From: Streptosporangium subroseum
GTDB lineage: Bacteria; Actinomycetota; Actinomycetes; Streptosporangiales; Streptosporangiaceae
Reading direction: 5' to 3'
Assembly: GCF_900188345.1 (NCBI RefSeq)
Contig: NZ_FZOD01000030.1
Location: 38,321 to 102,320, forward strand
Length of the DNA: 64,000 nt
Shown here one piece after another: positions 35,901-44,038 of this stretch. A model generated the notes under the pieces. It had not been told where the DNA came from. It worked only from the letters and a program-made list of their open reading frames with translations, and searched no databases. The position numbers were made by a program, and so were the translations under genes. Positions within the stretch are counted from its first letter, which is position 1. Each line of letters begins with the position of its first letter.

Positions 35901-36097
35901 AACGCCTGCAGCGCGCTGGCCGCCTCCGACGGCGGCTCCGCACCCCACAGACCGTCGACGAGCGAGTCGACGGACACGGCACGGCCCGCCTCAAGGGCGA
36001 GTCTGGCCAGCAGCATGCGCAGCCGGGGACCGCCGATATCGATCGGCGTCATGTCATCAAAAAAGGCTTTAACAGGGCCAAGCAGGGCAATTCGCAC
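32915..36097 (-). CDS. AfsR/SARP-type regulator: wHTH-BTAD-NB-ARC-TPR (second copy)
   Basis: 1060 residues with the same domain order as the protein at 8528: winged helix with GGPRLRMLLARLALEAGR, BTAD to about 240, NB-ARC with Walker A VGPGGAGKTRLS and Walker B TVLMLDNCEHLVG, GMPLALELAAARLRSM, then helical repeats. It ends EESGQPVAP without the Arg/Gly-rich tail of its paralogue. Convergent with the second DrrAB pair, it probably controls that exporter. On the minus strand it follows MFS and MarR genes by 77 bp, so it may also be read through from them. Confidence 0.9.
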   Translation of the reverse strand: MRIALLGPVKAFFDDMTPIDIGGPRLRMLLARLALEAGRAVSVDSLVDGLWGAEPPSEAASALQALVSRLRKALRGAGTVDLVAGGYRLSVRAEDVDVHRFEDLAGQGRRELAAGRPEEAAAVLGTALGLWRGAVMADVLEAPFARVSAARLDDLRAAAAEDRFDAELLLGRHAEVLSDLGVAGAEHPLSERLAALRMRALSAAGRQSDALAVYEEMRGRLSEELGVDPSAELQEVHLALLRGEMDRPSARPEPAPNRLPARLTSFVGRDGELDRLAGLMASSRLVTIVGPGGAGKTRLSLEAAARHRAYQRGRVWFVPLAGVGTPDQLADAVLGALGSRDIRLSDGGQLQKATPVDRVAGVLDVGETVLMLDNCEHLVGAAAEFADRLLDRLPHLRILATSREPLAITGEALCHLGPLDVPVGSPDLAEASEAAAVRLFVDRAAGVRPGFALDDSTVDAVVEICRRLDGMPLALELAAARLRSMSVDQIARRLDDRFRLLTSGSRTALPRQRTLLAVVEWSWDLLDEPERALARRLSVFPGGATVAALEGVCSDESLPAEDVLYVLNSLVEKSLVDTSGGDEPRYRMLETVRAYAASQLVRSGDDVSARFADHFLALAEEHEPLLRTREQLRAIALFDAEYDNLVSALQAAMDAEDALTASRFVGAMFWYWGIRGMSTPFETFMTDVLRFGDALPGHMRAAFGVVRLMAGNLISDAVPVRSLIEDCEPAGALDFHPALSLWIPLLAFSTGNSDLGERHLRRSLNAPDPWVRASAHLVQDFVLTERGDLRAGAHSRREALRGFEALGDRWGLGMALIPIGRDHSLRGEYGQAIAAFERGVAISFELGAEDDLFHSRARLATERMRSGDLDGALRDIHAARRQAREQGHRRLEAAILFSLADLHRRSGDLEQADQTLDRLEPLVGRLPFPEEMARDLIAATRMENRLAEGAAAQARELLPRVVSGYFARGEAGGLTWAAELLARLLALEADPGGAATALGMSQVIRGVFDEGSPELRDLVAELIERLGEASYHEAYRRGSELPRQDALNRLAEESGQPVAP

Positions 36098-36174
36098 GGT
36101 GGCAGCCTTCCAGAATCATCTCCTGCTCACCAGCGCCGCCCAGCCCGGGTACGGAGCCGGCGGTGGACCGTCCC

Positions 36175-36606
36175 TCAGGTCTCGACGACCAGGGCCTCCA
36201 GGGCGGGCAGCGCCGCGATCAGCGCCTCGCGCTGCTGCGGGCTGAGCCGGGCCAGCCGGACGTCCAGCAGGGCGGTGCGCCGCGAGCGCACCTCGGCGAG
36301 CAGGCGAATCCCGGCGGGTGACAGCGCCACCCGGCTGGAGCGCGCGTCCCTGACATCGATGGTGCGGACGAGCAGGCCCCGCCGGGTGAGCGCCGCGAGG
36401 ACGCGGCTCATGGTCGGCGCGGTGACGGCCTCACGCTGGGCCAGCTCGCCCAGGCGCAGCGGACCGTGATTCTCGATCGAGACCAGCGTGGACAGCTGCA
36501 GCGGCGGCACGTCGTTGCTGGCGAGCCGGATGCGCCGGTGCAGCCGGCCGACGGCGAGGCTCAGCCGACCGGCGAGCTGCCCGTCGTCGGACACCTGTGC
36601 GCTCAT
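36175..36606 (-). CDS. MarR family transcriptional regulator
   Basis: 143 residues. The winged helix is visible in LQLSTLVSIENHGPLRLGEL, REAVTAPTMSRVLAALTRRG and LLVRTIDVRDARSSRVALSP. Its ATG overlaps the stop of the MFS gene by 4 nt. MarR proteins of this type repress the adjacent exporter and release when drug binds; the inverted repeat at 38361-38378 before the MFS gene is the probable operator. Confidence 0.92.
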   Translation of the reverse strand: MSAQVSDDGQLAGRLSLAVGRLHRRIRLASNDVPPLQLSTLVSIENHGPLRLGELAQREAVTAPTMSRVLAALTRRGLLVRTIDVRDARSSRVALSPAGIRLLAEVRSRRTALLDVRLARLSPQQREALIAALPALEALVVET

Positions 36607-38327
36607 CGCTCCGCCATCTCCTCGTGGATGTACAGGTCGCCGCGGAACAGCGAGACCACCGCTCCCGCGGCGGCCAGGACGGCGGCGAGGATGAAGACGA
36701 CGACCAGGCCGTCGTGGAACGGTACGGACAACAGGTGCGGCAGGAAGGTCCTGCTGGTCAGCGTCGTCACGGTCGCGGGGGGCAGCTGGTGCAGCACGCC
36801 GGCCGAGTCCAGCAGCGAGGAGAGCGGGTTGCTGCCGAGGAACGCGGCGAACATCAGGCCGACCGGAGGCACGGAGGAGACCGCGGTCACCGCGTGTGCC
36901 GGCACGCCCTGGGCGCTCAGGCCGCTGTTCAGGGCGCCCGGCAGCGAGTGGGAGAGCCCGGCGACCAGGAGGGAGAAGAACACGCCGATGGACAGCACCA
37001 TGCCGGAGTTCTGGAAGGTGGCCCGGATGCCGGAGGCCACGCCGCGCTGGTCGGAGGGGACCGAGTTCATCACCGCCGTGGTGTTCGGCGCCGTGAACAG
37101 GCCCGAGCCGACGCCGTTGAACAGCAGCAGGAGCGCGAAGATCGGATAGCCGAATATGACCGGTATCTCCAGCATGCCGAGGAAGGTCATGGCCATGACG
37201 AACAGGCCGCCGGTGGCCAGGAGCTTGGCTCCGTACCGGTCGGACAGGTAGCCGGAGACCGGCCCGGCGATGAGGAACCCGAGGGTGAGCGGGAGCAGGT
37301 AGATCCCCGCCCACAGCGGGGTGTCCTCGAAGTTGTAGCCGTGCAGCGGCAGCCAGATGCCCTGAAGCCAGATGATGAGCATGAACTGCAGCCCGCCGCG
37401 GGCTATCGCGTTGAGCAGCGCGGCCGCGTTTCCGGCCCAGAAGGCCTGGATCCGGAAGAGGCCGAGATGGAACATCGGGTGCCGCACGCGCGTCTCCACG
37501 AAGCAGAACACGACCAGCAGGACGGCGCCGCCGGCCAGCCCCGCGATGACCATCGGGTTGGACCAGCCCTCGACATGGCCGTCGTAGGGCTGGATGCCGT
37601 ACGTGATCGCGGCCAGCAGCGCGGTCAGCCCGACGCCGAAGGTCAGGTTGCCCCACCAGTCGATGCCCAGGTCAGGCCGTCGCGCCGCGGTCTCGTGCAG
37701 GTTGCGGTAGGCCCACCAGGTGCCCACCAGGCCGATCACCGCGCTGAACCAGAAGATCGCCTCCCAGTGCCAGGCGGACAGCAGGCCGCCCGCCATCAGC
37801 CCGATGAAGGTGCCGGCGAGCCCGGCGACCTGGTTGACGCCCAGTGCCGTGCCGCGCTGGCGAGCCGGGAACGCGTCGGTGATGATCGCCGTGGAGTTGG
37901 CCATCAGCATGGCACCGCCGACGCCCTGCACCAGCCGCCAGCCGATCAGCCACAGCGCGCCCGCCTGGCTGTCGAACGGCGTCAGCGCGAGCGCCACCGA
38001 GGCGCCCGTGAACACGGCGAAACCGGCACTGTAGATGCTCACCCTGCCGTACAGGTCGCCCAGCCGGCCCAGGGTGACCACCAGCACGGCGGTGACCAGC
38101 ATGTATCCCATGAGCATCCACAGCAGGTAGCTCACGTTCTCCGGGGCCAGCGGGTTGAGATGGATGCTGCTGAAGATGGCGGGCAGAGAGATGATCACGA
38201 TGGAGGCGTTCACCGTGGCCATGAGCATGCCCAGCGTGGTATTGGACAGCACCGACCACTTGTAGGGCAGGCGTCCACCCGGACGGGACGGAGGTGTGGC
38301 GGGAGTAGTGGTCATGGAAGTCTGCAT
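36603..38327 (-). CDS. MFS drug exporter, DHA2 (14-helix) type
   Basis: 574 residues and about 14 membrane helices. Family motifs include LLWMLMGYMLVTAVLVVTLG, GRLGDLYGRV (motif A), RLVQGVGGAMLMANSTAII and AGTFIGLMAGGLLSAWHW (motif C region). A large loop follows helix 12 (residues about 440-520). It should export amphiphilic drugs by proton antiport, and is coupled to its MarR regulator downstream. Confidence 0.93.
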   Translation of the reverse strand: MQTSMTTTPATPPSRPGGRLPYKWSVLSNTTLGMLMATVNASIVIISLPAIFSSIHLNPLAPENVSYLLWMLMGYMLVTAVLVVTLGRLGDLYGRVSIYSAGFAVFTGASVALALTPFDSQAGALWLIGWRLVQGVGGAMLMANSTAIITDAFPARQRGTALGVNQVAGLAGTFIGLMAGGLLSAWHWEAIFWFSAVIGLVGTWWAYRNLHETAARRPDLGIDWWGNLTFGVGLTALLAAITYGIQPYDGHVEGWSNPMVIAGLAGGAVLLVVFCFVETRVRHPMFHLGLFRIQAFWAGNAAALLNAIARGGLQFMLIIWLQGIWLPLHGYNFEDTPLWAGIYLLPLTLGFLIAGPVSGYLSDRYGAKLLATGGLFVMAMTFLGMLEIPVIFGYPIFALLLLFNGVGSGLFTAPNTTAVMNSVPSDQRGVASGIRATFQNSGMVLSIGVFFSLLVAGLSHSLPGALNSGLSAQGVPAHAVTAVSSVPPVGLMFAAFLGSNPLSSLLDSAGVLHQLPPATVTTLTSRTFLPHLLSVPFHDGLVVVFILAAVLAAAGAVVSLFRGDLYIHEEMAER

Positions 38328-38360
38328 CAGCCCTCCAGATCTGGGGATCTGGCTGGATAG

Positions 38361-38378
38361 TTAGTTGGCGTAAACTAA
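38361..38378. promoter_or_regulatory. Putative MarR operator upstream of MFS gene
   Basis: Inverted repeat TTAGTT N6 AACTAA, 33 bp upstream of the MFS start codon. It sits in the only AT-rich stretch of the gap, next to AAGTATAT. Size and spacing are typical of MarR sites. Confidence 0.6.
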
Positions 38379-38533
38379 GTATATGTGCTGACCTGGTGTT
38401 ATCGTCCGACGGGGTGCGGTTCTCCGAAAATCGGGGCCCGATCGCGGGTGCGTCCGCCGGGTTCCGGGAGGGCCACCGGGCAGCGGAATCGCCGGGCCGT
38501 ACGGCCCGGCGATCGCCGGTGCGCGTCGGCCTG

Positions 38534-39508
38534 TCAGGGTCCTTCGAAATACTTCCTGGCTCCGTCGTGAAGGATCACCGGCTCGGTCTTCGGCGCACTG
38601 TCCCGGGAGATGTTGTTCGCCTCGGGGTGCACCTTGGCCAGGTCTGCCTGGCGCTCGAAGAGGATCCTGGTCAGTTCGCCGGCCAGCTCGGCCGGCATCT
38701 TCTCCGAGACGATCAGCAGGTTGGGCACGATGATGGTGCCCGCGTCCACGGCCGTGCCGTACAGCTCCTTCTTGAGGGTGGAGGCCTGGTAGGTCGGCCC
38801 GTACTTCGCCTGCAGCTTGGGCAGCAGGGCATCGATCGGGACGAAGACGACCTCCTCCTTCAGGGTCGTGGTGAGATCGGTGATGCCGCCCGTGGGCAGG
38901 CCGCCCGACCAGAACAGGGCGTCGATGGTGCCGTCCTTGACGCCCTGAACGGTTTCCGGCAACGACAGCGACTGCTTCTCGATGTCGGACGCGGGGTCGA
39001 GCCCGGCCGCCTCGAGGAGCCGGAGCGCGATGTTCTCCGTGCCGGAGTTCGGCGAGCCGATGGAGACCCTCTTGCCCTTCATGTCCGCGACCGAGTGGAT
39101 GTTCGCGTCCGTACGGGCGATCACATGGGTGTAGTTCGTGTAGATGCGGGCCAGGGCCCGGATGGGCTGAGGGCTGGAGAAGGCGCCTTTGCCCGTCGCC
39201 GCGTCGCTGGCCGCGTCGGCGAGGGTGAAGGCGATGTCGGAGTCGCCCCGGACCACCCGCTGGATGTTCTCGACCGACGCGCCGGTGGCCTCGGCCGTTA
39301 CCTGGTAATCCGGCAGATTCTTGCTGAGCAGATCGGCGTAGCCGCCGCCGAGCTGGTAGTAGACGCCGGTGGTGTTGCCGGTGGCGATGGACAGCCGGCC
39401 GCTTTTGTACCGGTCCCCTCCCGCCAGGCTTTGGCGTTCGCCGCCACATGCGGTGAGGCCCAGCACCAGGCTGACCACGATGGCACCGATACGGGTGACA
39501 GATCGCAT
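38534..39508 (-). CDS. TAXI family TRAP transporter solute-binding lipoprotein
   Basis: 324 residues. Signal peptide with lipobox GLTAC and Cys21. TAXI hallmarks: LSIATGNTTGVYYQLGGGYA, ATGASVENIQRVVRGDSDIA, VSIGSPNSGTENIALRLLEA and DALFWSGGLPTGGITDL. It captures a small anionic solute outside the membrane for the fused permease encoded just upstream at 39508-41571 (1-nt stop/start overlap). The substrate of TAXI systems is known for few members; glutamate or dicarboxylates are examples. Confidence 0.93.
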   Translation of the reverse strand: MRSVTRIGAIVVSLVLGLTACGGERQSLAGGDRYKSGRLSIATGNTTGVYYQLGGGYADLLSKNLPDYQVTAEATGASVENIQRVVRGDSDIAFTLADAASDAATGKGAFSSPQPIRALARIYTNYTHVIARTDANIHSVADMKGKRVSIGSPNSGTENIALRLLEAAGLDPASDIEKQSLSLPETVQGVKDGTIDALFWSGGLPTGGITDLTTTLKEEVVFVPIDALLPKLQAKYGPTYQASTLKKELYGTAVDAGTIIVPNLLIVSEKMPAELAGELTRILFERQADLAKVHPEANNISRDSAPKTEPVILHDGARKYFEGP

Positions 39509-41571
39509 CAGTTTCCTTTCTGCGCTCGATGGGAAACCTGCCCGTCGGCGGGCCGCCGCAGAACCAGGTGGATGAGGAGCGCGACGGCCAGCAGAGCCAG
39601 GCCGATCGCGACGGCAGTGGGTTCGAGATGGAGAAGGGCGATCGCGGCGCCCGCCGACAGGACCCGCTCCGGCCAGCCCGCTCGGCGGACCATCCAGCCC
39701 CCGGTGGTCACCGCCAGCGCGGCCACGGCCACGGCCGAGACGGCCAGAGCCATGAGCACCTCCGGCAGCGGAGCCTGCCAGAGCAGTGCCTGGCCGCCGG
39801 GGGCCAGCACAAACGCGAACGGGACCAGGAAGGCCGGGAGGGTGTACTTCCAGGTCATCATCATCGTTTTGATGGTGTTTCCACCGGTGATGGCTGAGGC
39901 GGCGACCGCGGCGAGCGCCGTCGGCGGCGTGACCTCGGACAGGACCGCGTAGTAGAAGATGAACATGTAGGACGCTTCCGGCGAGACCCCCAGGGTCTGC
40001 AGAGCGGGCCCGATGATGACCGCCGCGATGATGAACGAGGCGGTCACCGGCACGGCGAGCCCGAGGATCAGCACCGCCAGGGCCGCGACCACCGCCGTCA
40101 TGGCCAGGTCGCCACCCGCGAGATCGATGATGATCCGTGAGCCCTTCAGGCCGAGTCCGGTCAGGGTCACCACCGCGACGATGATCCCGGCGGCGGCGGT
40201 GGTCGCGGCGACCGGCAGGACTCCGAGCGTGCCCGCGGACAGGGCCTGGGCCACGCGGCGCGGGCCGAGCCGGTGCTCGCGGTCCAGGAACGACAGCAGG
40301 AACGCGAGGACGGTGGCGTAGACGACCGCGCGGAACGGCGACACTCCCAGCGCCATCAGCACCACGATCGCGATCAGCGAGGAGAAGTGGTAACCGAACC
40401 TGGCCAGCAGTCGTCCCGCGGAGGGGATCTCCAGATCGAGGTCCCGCGTGCCCAGCCGGCGGGAGTCGATCTCGATGGCGAGGATGATCCCGAGGTAGTA
40501 CAGCACGGTGGGCACGGCCGCGTAGAGCAGCAGGGTCAGGTAGGAGACCTTGAGGTACTCGGCGATGATGAACGCCGCGGCTCCGAGCGTCGGAGGGGAC
40601 AGGATCGCACCGATGCCCGCCGCGGCGAGGATGCCGCCACCGCTCTCGGGTGAGTATCCGGCCCGTCGCAGGATCGGCCAGGCCACGCTGCCCAGCGACA
40701 CGGTGGTGGCCGTACCCGAGCCCGAGACCGTGCCGAGCAGGAAACCGGCCAGGGTGACGGTCCGGCCGGACGCGGCGGCCGACCGCCGGAATGCCGCGAA
40801 CGAGATGTTGACAAAAAACGCGCCGGCTCCCGAATACTCGAGTACCGCGCCGTAGATCGCGAAAAGCACGATGTAGGTCGCCGCCACATCGAGAGGCACG
40901 CCGAACAGTCCCTCGGTGCCCATGTAGAGGTGGACGAGGATGCGCTCGACGTCGTAGCCACGATGCCCGACGGCCCAGTCGAGCGGCAGGTAGCCGCCGT
41001 AGTACGCGTAGCCGACGAACAGCAGGCAGATCCCGGGCAGAATCGCCCCCACCGTGCGACGGGTGGCTTCCAGCACCAGCAGCGCGCATCCCGCGCCCAT
41101 GACCATGTCGAGGGTGGAGGGCTCGAAGGTGCGCCGGATGAAGTCGTCGAAGCCCAGAAGCGGATAGGCGCACACCACGACGGAGGCCCCGGCCAGGATC
41201 CAGTCGGTGATCCCCGGGGTGTCCTTGCTCCGTTCCGTCTTCGCGAAGCGGGCCGGACGCGGCACCCATCGGGGCAGACGCGTTCCCGGGCGGTAGGACA
41301 GGAACGTCAGGGGGAGCACCGCGGCGAGAAAACTCATCCGGTAGGGCAGCACCGGTATCGGGTTGAAGACCGCGTAGAGCGCGTAGAGCGATACTCCGAG
41401 CGCGACAGCACCGATGACGTGCGCCAGCGGGCCCGTGATCCGCCGGGCCGGCCTCTCCGCGTCGTACTCGGCGATGAGCTCTTCCGTGCTGCGGGTCTGC
41501 GCCGTTCCAACGGTCCCCTCCCCCTCGTCGTCAGAGGTGGGATGTCCGACGCGCTGCGCGGCGGATGTCAC
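39508..41571 (-). CDS. TRAP transporter fused permease (TAXI-type DctQM)
   Basis: 687 residues from a GTG at 41571, 5 nt after GGGAGG; the frame is open 42 codons further but without a ribosome site. About 16 membrane helices: four small-subunit-like ones near the N-terminus, then the large-subunit part with GAGAFFVNISFAAFRRSAAA, GFLLGTVSGSGTATTVSLGS, GGILAAAGIGAILSPPTLGA and EVTPPTALAAVAASAITGGN. It imports the TAXI-bound solute using an ion gradient. Divergent from the response regulator at 42135. Confidence 0.92.
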   Translation of the reverse strand: MTSAAQRVGHPTSDDEGEGTVGTAQTRSTEELIAEYDAERPARRITGPLAHVIGAVALGVSLYALYAVFNPIPVLPYRMSFLAAVLPLTFLSYRPGTRLPRWVPRPARFAKTERSKDTPGITDWILAGASVVVCAYPLLGFDDFIRRTFEPSTLDMVMGAGCALLVLEATRRTVGAILPGICLLFVGYAYYGGYLPLDWAVGHRGYDVERILVHLYMGTEGLFGVPLDVAATYIVLFAIYGAVLEYSGAGAFFVNISFAAFRRSAAASGRTVTLAGFLLGTVSGSGTATTVSLGSVAWPILRRAGYSPESGGGILAAAGIGAILSPPTLGAAAFIIAEYLKVSYLTLLLYAAVPTVLYYLGIILAIEIDSRRLGTRDLDLEIPSAGRLLARFGYHFSSLIAIVVLMALGVSPFRAVVYATVLAFLLSFLDREHRLGPRRVAQALSAGTLGVLPVAATTAAAGIIVAVVTLTGLGLKGSRIIIDLAGGDLAMTAVVAALAVLILGLAVPVTASFIIAAVIIGPALQTLGVSPEASYMFIFYYAVLSEVTPPTALAAVAASAITGGNTIKTMMMTWKYTLPAFLVPFAFVLAPGGQALLWQAPLPEVLMALAVSAVAVAALAVTTGGWMVRRAGWPERVLSAGAAIALLHLEPTAVAIGLALLAVALLIHLVLRRPADGQVSHRAQKGN

Positions 41572-42134
41572 TGTTGCCTCCCGATTCCGTGGTCGCACTC
41601 CGGGGCGACCTCGCCAAGGGTGGAGCGTCGGCCCTAGGGGAAACGTAGATACTCCGGTGCGCAGGTGAGGAGGTATTGGAACGTATTTGATGAACACTTA
41701 GGAAAGGTGCCCCTGTGTGCTTTTTCTGTCCCTGAGCGAAGTGAGCAGGGGCTGAGGAGCCCTTTGAGGTCTACCCCGACGATGACGTGATGTCACGGAT
41801 CAATGACGCGGAGTTCCATCGGACGGTCGAGGTCATGGGCGACGGGTGTGCCGGCTGGTTCCGGGAGCTTGCGCCGGGAGAGCTTGACTCGGAGGTCACA
41901 CTCATGAAATAAAACTTAAATCAGGGGATCTTCGGATAAAGGGGCAGCCGAAAATTATCCCTTGGCTCGGGGAAGATTTTCACCTAGCCTGTGGCGCGCT
42001 GTGAGGTTGTCCTCGAATGCCGCCCGGGCGTAAATCATCGAAACAAGGAATCGGGTATTGCGCGCCATGTACCTGTACTCAACCATGAATTGCCGGCGGA
42101 AAATAACGGGGCCACGGCATATTTGGGGATTAGC
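41572..42134. other. Divergent region between TRAP permease and response regulator
   Basis: 563 bp. The part 41910-42130 is AT-rich for this genome and probably carries the response-regulator promoter. Coding-like text without a proper start fills 41750-41912 (see separate entry). No strong palindrome is seen. Confidence 0.45.
41751..41912 (+). pseudogene. Possible 3' remnant of a gene
   Basis: After a TGA near 41747 the plus-strand frame reads AGAEEPFEVYPDDDVMSR, then INDAEFHRTVEVMGDGCAGW, FRELAPGELDSEVTLMK and TAA at 41910-41912. The acidic, protein-like composition resembles the C-terminus of a real protein, but no plausible start with a ribosome site exists (GTG/ATG near 41786 only). I do not recognise a family. 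It may be a gene fragment left after a deletion. Confidence 0.3.
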
Positions 42135-42803
42135 GTGAATACCCTCCGTGTACTGGTCGTCGAAGACGACATTCGTCTGGGCAATGCGCTCAGCACCGCG
42201 CTCCGCCGTCAGGGCTACGACGTCCTGCGCGCGGTGAGCGCGGCCGAGGCACTCGATGCGCCGGCCGTGGACCTGATCCTGCTCGATCTGGGACTGCCCG
42301 ACGGCGACGGGGTCGACATCTGCCGGAAGCTGCGCCGGAACGGCGTCGATGTCGCCATCATCGCCGTCACCGCTCGCGGCGAGGAGCGCGACCGGGTGAT
42401 CGGGCTCCGCTCCGGAGCCGACGACTACCTGGTCAAGCCCTATTCCCTGGCCGAGCTCGGGGCACGCATCGAGGCCGTGATCCGCCGTGTCCGGCCGCGT
42501 CCCAAACCGGTCATCGACGTCGACGGCCTCCGGCTCGACCTGGCCGCTCACACGGTCGCCAGGGCGGGACAGCCGATCGTCCTGGCGCGCAAGGAATTCG
42601 CTCTGCTGGCCTGTCTCGTCCGGACGCCCGGAATGGTCGTCCCCAGGGAGCGACTGCTCCTTGACGTCTGGGGTACAGCGTGGCGGGGCGTGGGCCGTAC
42701 CCTTGACGTCCACATGGCGACCCTGCGCAACAAACTCGGCGAACCCGCCGTGATCGAGACCGTCCGCGGCGTCGGGTATCGGCTGGGAGGGAACGCTTCC
42801 TAG
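42135..42803 (+). CDS. OmpR-type response regulator
   Basis: 222 residues from GTG 42135 with GGGGA upstream; the frame is open further back to 41991 but that part does not fit the family. Receiver: acidic pair EDD at 10-12, phospho-acceptor Asp51 in LLDLGLPDGDG and VKPYS with Lys. C-terminal winged helix: LARKEFALLACLVRTPGMVV and TLDVHMATLRNKLGEPAVIE. It resembles TctD-like regulators of tricarboxylate uptake and pairs with the kinase at 43974. It probably controls the divergent TRAP transporter. Confidence 0.92.
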   Translation: MNTLRVLVVEDDIRLGNALSTALRRQGYDVLRAVSAAEALDAPAVDLILLDLGLPDGDGVDICRKLRRNGVDVAIIAVTARGEERDRVIGLRSGADDYLVKPYSLAELGARIEAVIRRVRPRPKPVIDVDGLRLDLAAHTVARAGQPIVLARKEFALLACLVRTPGMVVPRERLLLDVWGTAWRGVGRTLDVHMATLRNKLGEPAVIETVRGVGYRLGGNAS

Positions 42804-43096
42804 CCGATGAAGTCGCTTTTAATTCATATTCGTCTGTTTTATGGTGACACGCCGATCGAGATCCCCCACTCGGCAGAGTGATCATCTGAAAATCGGCTCA
42901 TGACAGAACCGGTCAGGACCCGGGAGATCGATCCCGGTGAGGCCAATCGGTCGCCACGCGACAATCGGCGGATCGGCGGGGATCATCCGCCGCCGTGGAG
43001 ACGGCGGAGTCACGAGGTCCTCCCTCCTGGCCACGGCGCATGTGAAAGACCGAACGCGACGTTGACTCGGCACCGGCAGCCACGGGAGGACCGCTC

Positions 43097-44038
43097 ATGC
43101 GCAGGTCGTTCGGGATGGTACTCGCGATCGTCCTGGTCACGGGGTGCCAGGGCTCCGAGGTGATTTCCGCCCCGGAGGGCCCGATGCGGATCGGCACCGG
43201 CAATGCGGGCGGCGTCTACGCCGTCTACGGGGAAGGCATGGCCGAGGCGGTCCGGGAGAACTTCTCCCGGGTGACCACCGAGGTCGTCGCCAGCGACGGG
43301 TCGGTCGAGAACATCACCATGGTCACCTCGGGGAAGGTCGAGGTCGGATTCGCCCTCGCGGACGTGGCGGCCGACGCGGTCGCGGGCCGGCCGCCGTTCA
43401 CCGAACCGCAGCCGATCGTCGCGCTCGCCAACCTTTATGAGAACTACGTGCAGTTGGTCGTGCGCGACCACGGCTCCATCAAGTCGCTCCAGGACCTCGC
43501 GGGCAGGCGGATCTCCGTAGGCTCACGGGCGTCCGGTACGGCGGTGGTGGCCGAACGCATCCTCAACGTGGCCGGGCTCGGCGACGACGTCATCCGCCGG
43601 CATCTGGACATCAAGGTGTCGGCCCGGGCACTGGCGGAGAACGAGATCGACGCCTTCTTCTGGAGCGGCGGCCTGCCCAGCGATGCCATCACCCAGCTCA
43701 TGCACGACACGGACGTGCGGCTCATCGACCTGAAGCAGGTCGCGCAGCCCCTCATCCGCGCGCACGGAGAGCTCTACACCGAGACCACGGTTCCCGCCTC
43801 GGTCTACGGGCTCTCCAGCGCCGTGACGACCGTGAGCGTGCCGAACTATCTCGTCGTGGGGCGCGACATGCCCCTGACGAAGGCCTACTGGCTGACCAGG
43901 CTGCTCTTCGACGAGCAGCAGAAGCTGGCACAGACCCATCCGGAGGGGCACCACCTCGACCAGTGGACAGCGGTCAGAACCTATCCGCTGGAACTGCATG
44001 AGGGCGCAGCCCGTTGGTACCGCTCGGTGCACCGCTGA
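43097..44038 (+). CDS. Second TAXI family solute-binding lipoprotein
   Basis: 313 residues. Lipobox VTGC with Cys17. TAXI motifs: MRIGTGNAGGVYAVYGEGMA, SDGSVENITMVTSGKVEVGF, ISVGSRASGTAVVAERIL and DAFFWSGGLPSDAITQLMHD. It is shorter and diverged from the transporter-linked TAXI protein at 38534. No second permease is present. Placed between the response regulator and sensor kinase, it may present solute to the kinase, or be an alternative binding protein for the TRAP permease. Its last 65 nt overlap the kinase gene on the opposite strand. Confidence 0.9.
   Translation: MRRSFGMVLAIVLVTGCQGSEVISAPEGPMRIGTGNAGGVYAVYGEGMAEAVRENFSRVTTEVVASDGSVENITMVTSGKVEVGFALADVAADAVAGRPPFTEPQPIVALANLYENYVQLVVRDHGSIKSLQDLAGRRISVGSRASGTAVVAERILNVAGLGDDVIRRHLDIKVSARALAENEIDAFFWSGGLPSDAITQLMHDTDVRLIDLKQVAQPLIRAHGELYTETTVPASVYGLSSAVTTVSVPNYLVVGRDMPLTKAYWLTRLLFDEQQKLAQTHPEGHHLDQWTAVRTYPLELHEGAARWYRSVHR

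Noticed and set aside
36597..38360. 587-residue open frame on the plus strand
   Set aside because: Antisense of the MFS gene, composed of hydrophilic repeats typical of reversed membrane-protein codons.
39508..41269. Upstream extension of the TAXI lipoprotein frame
   Set aside because: The signal peptide and lipobox place the start at 39508; the rest is an off-frame reading of the TRAP permease gene.
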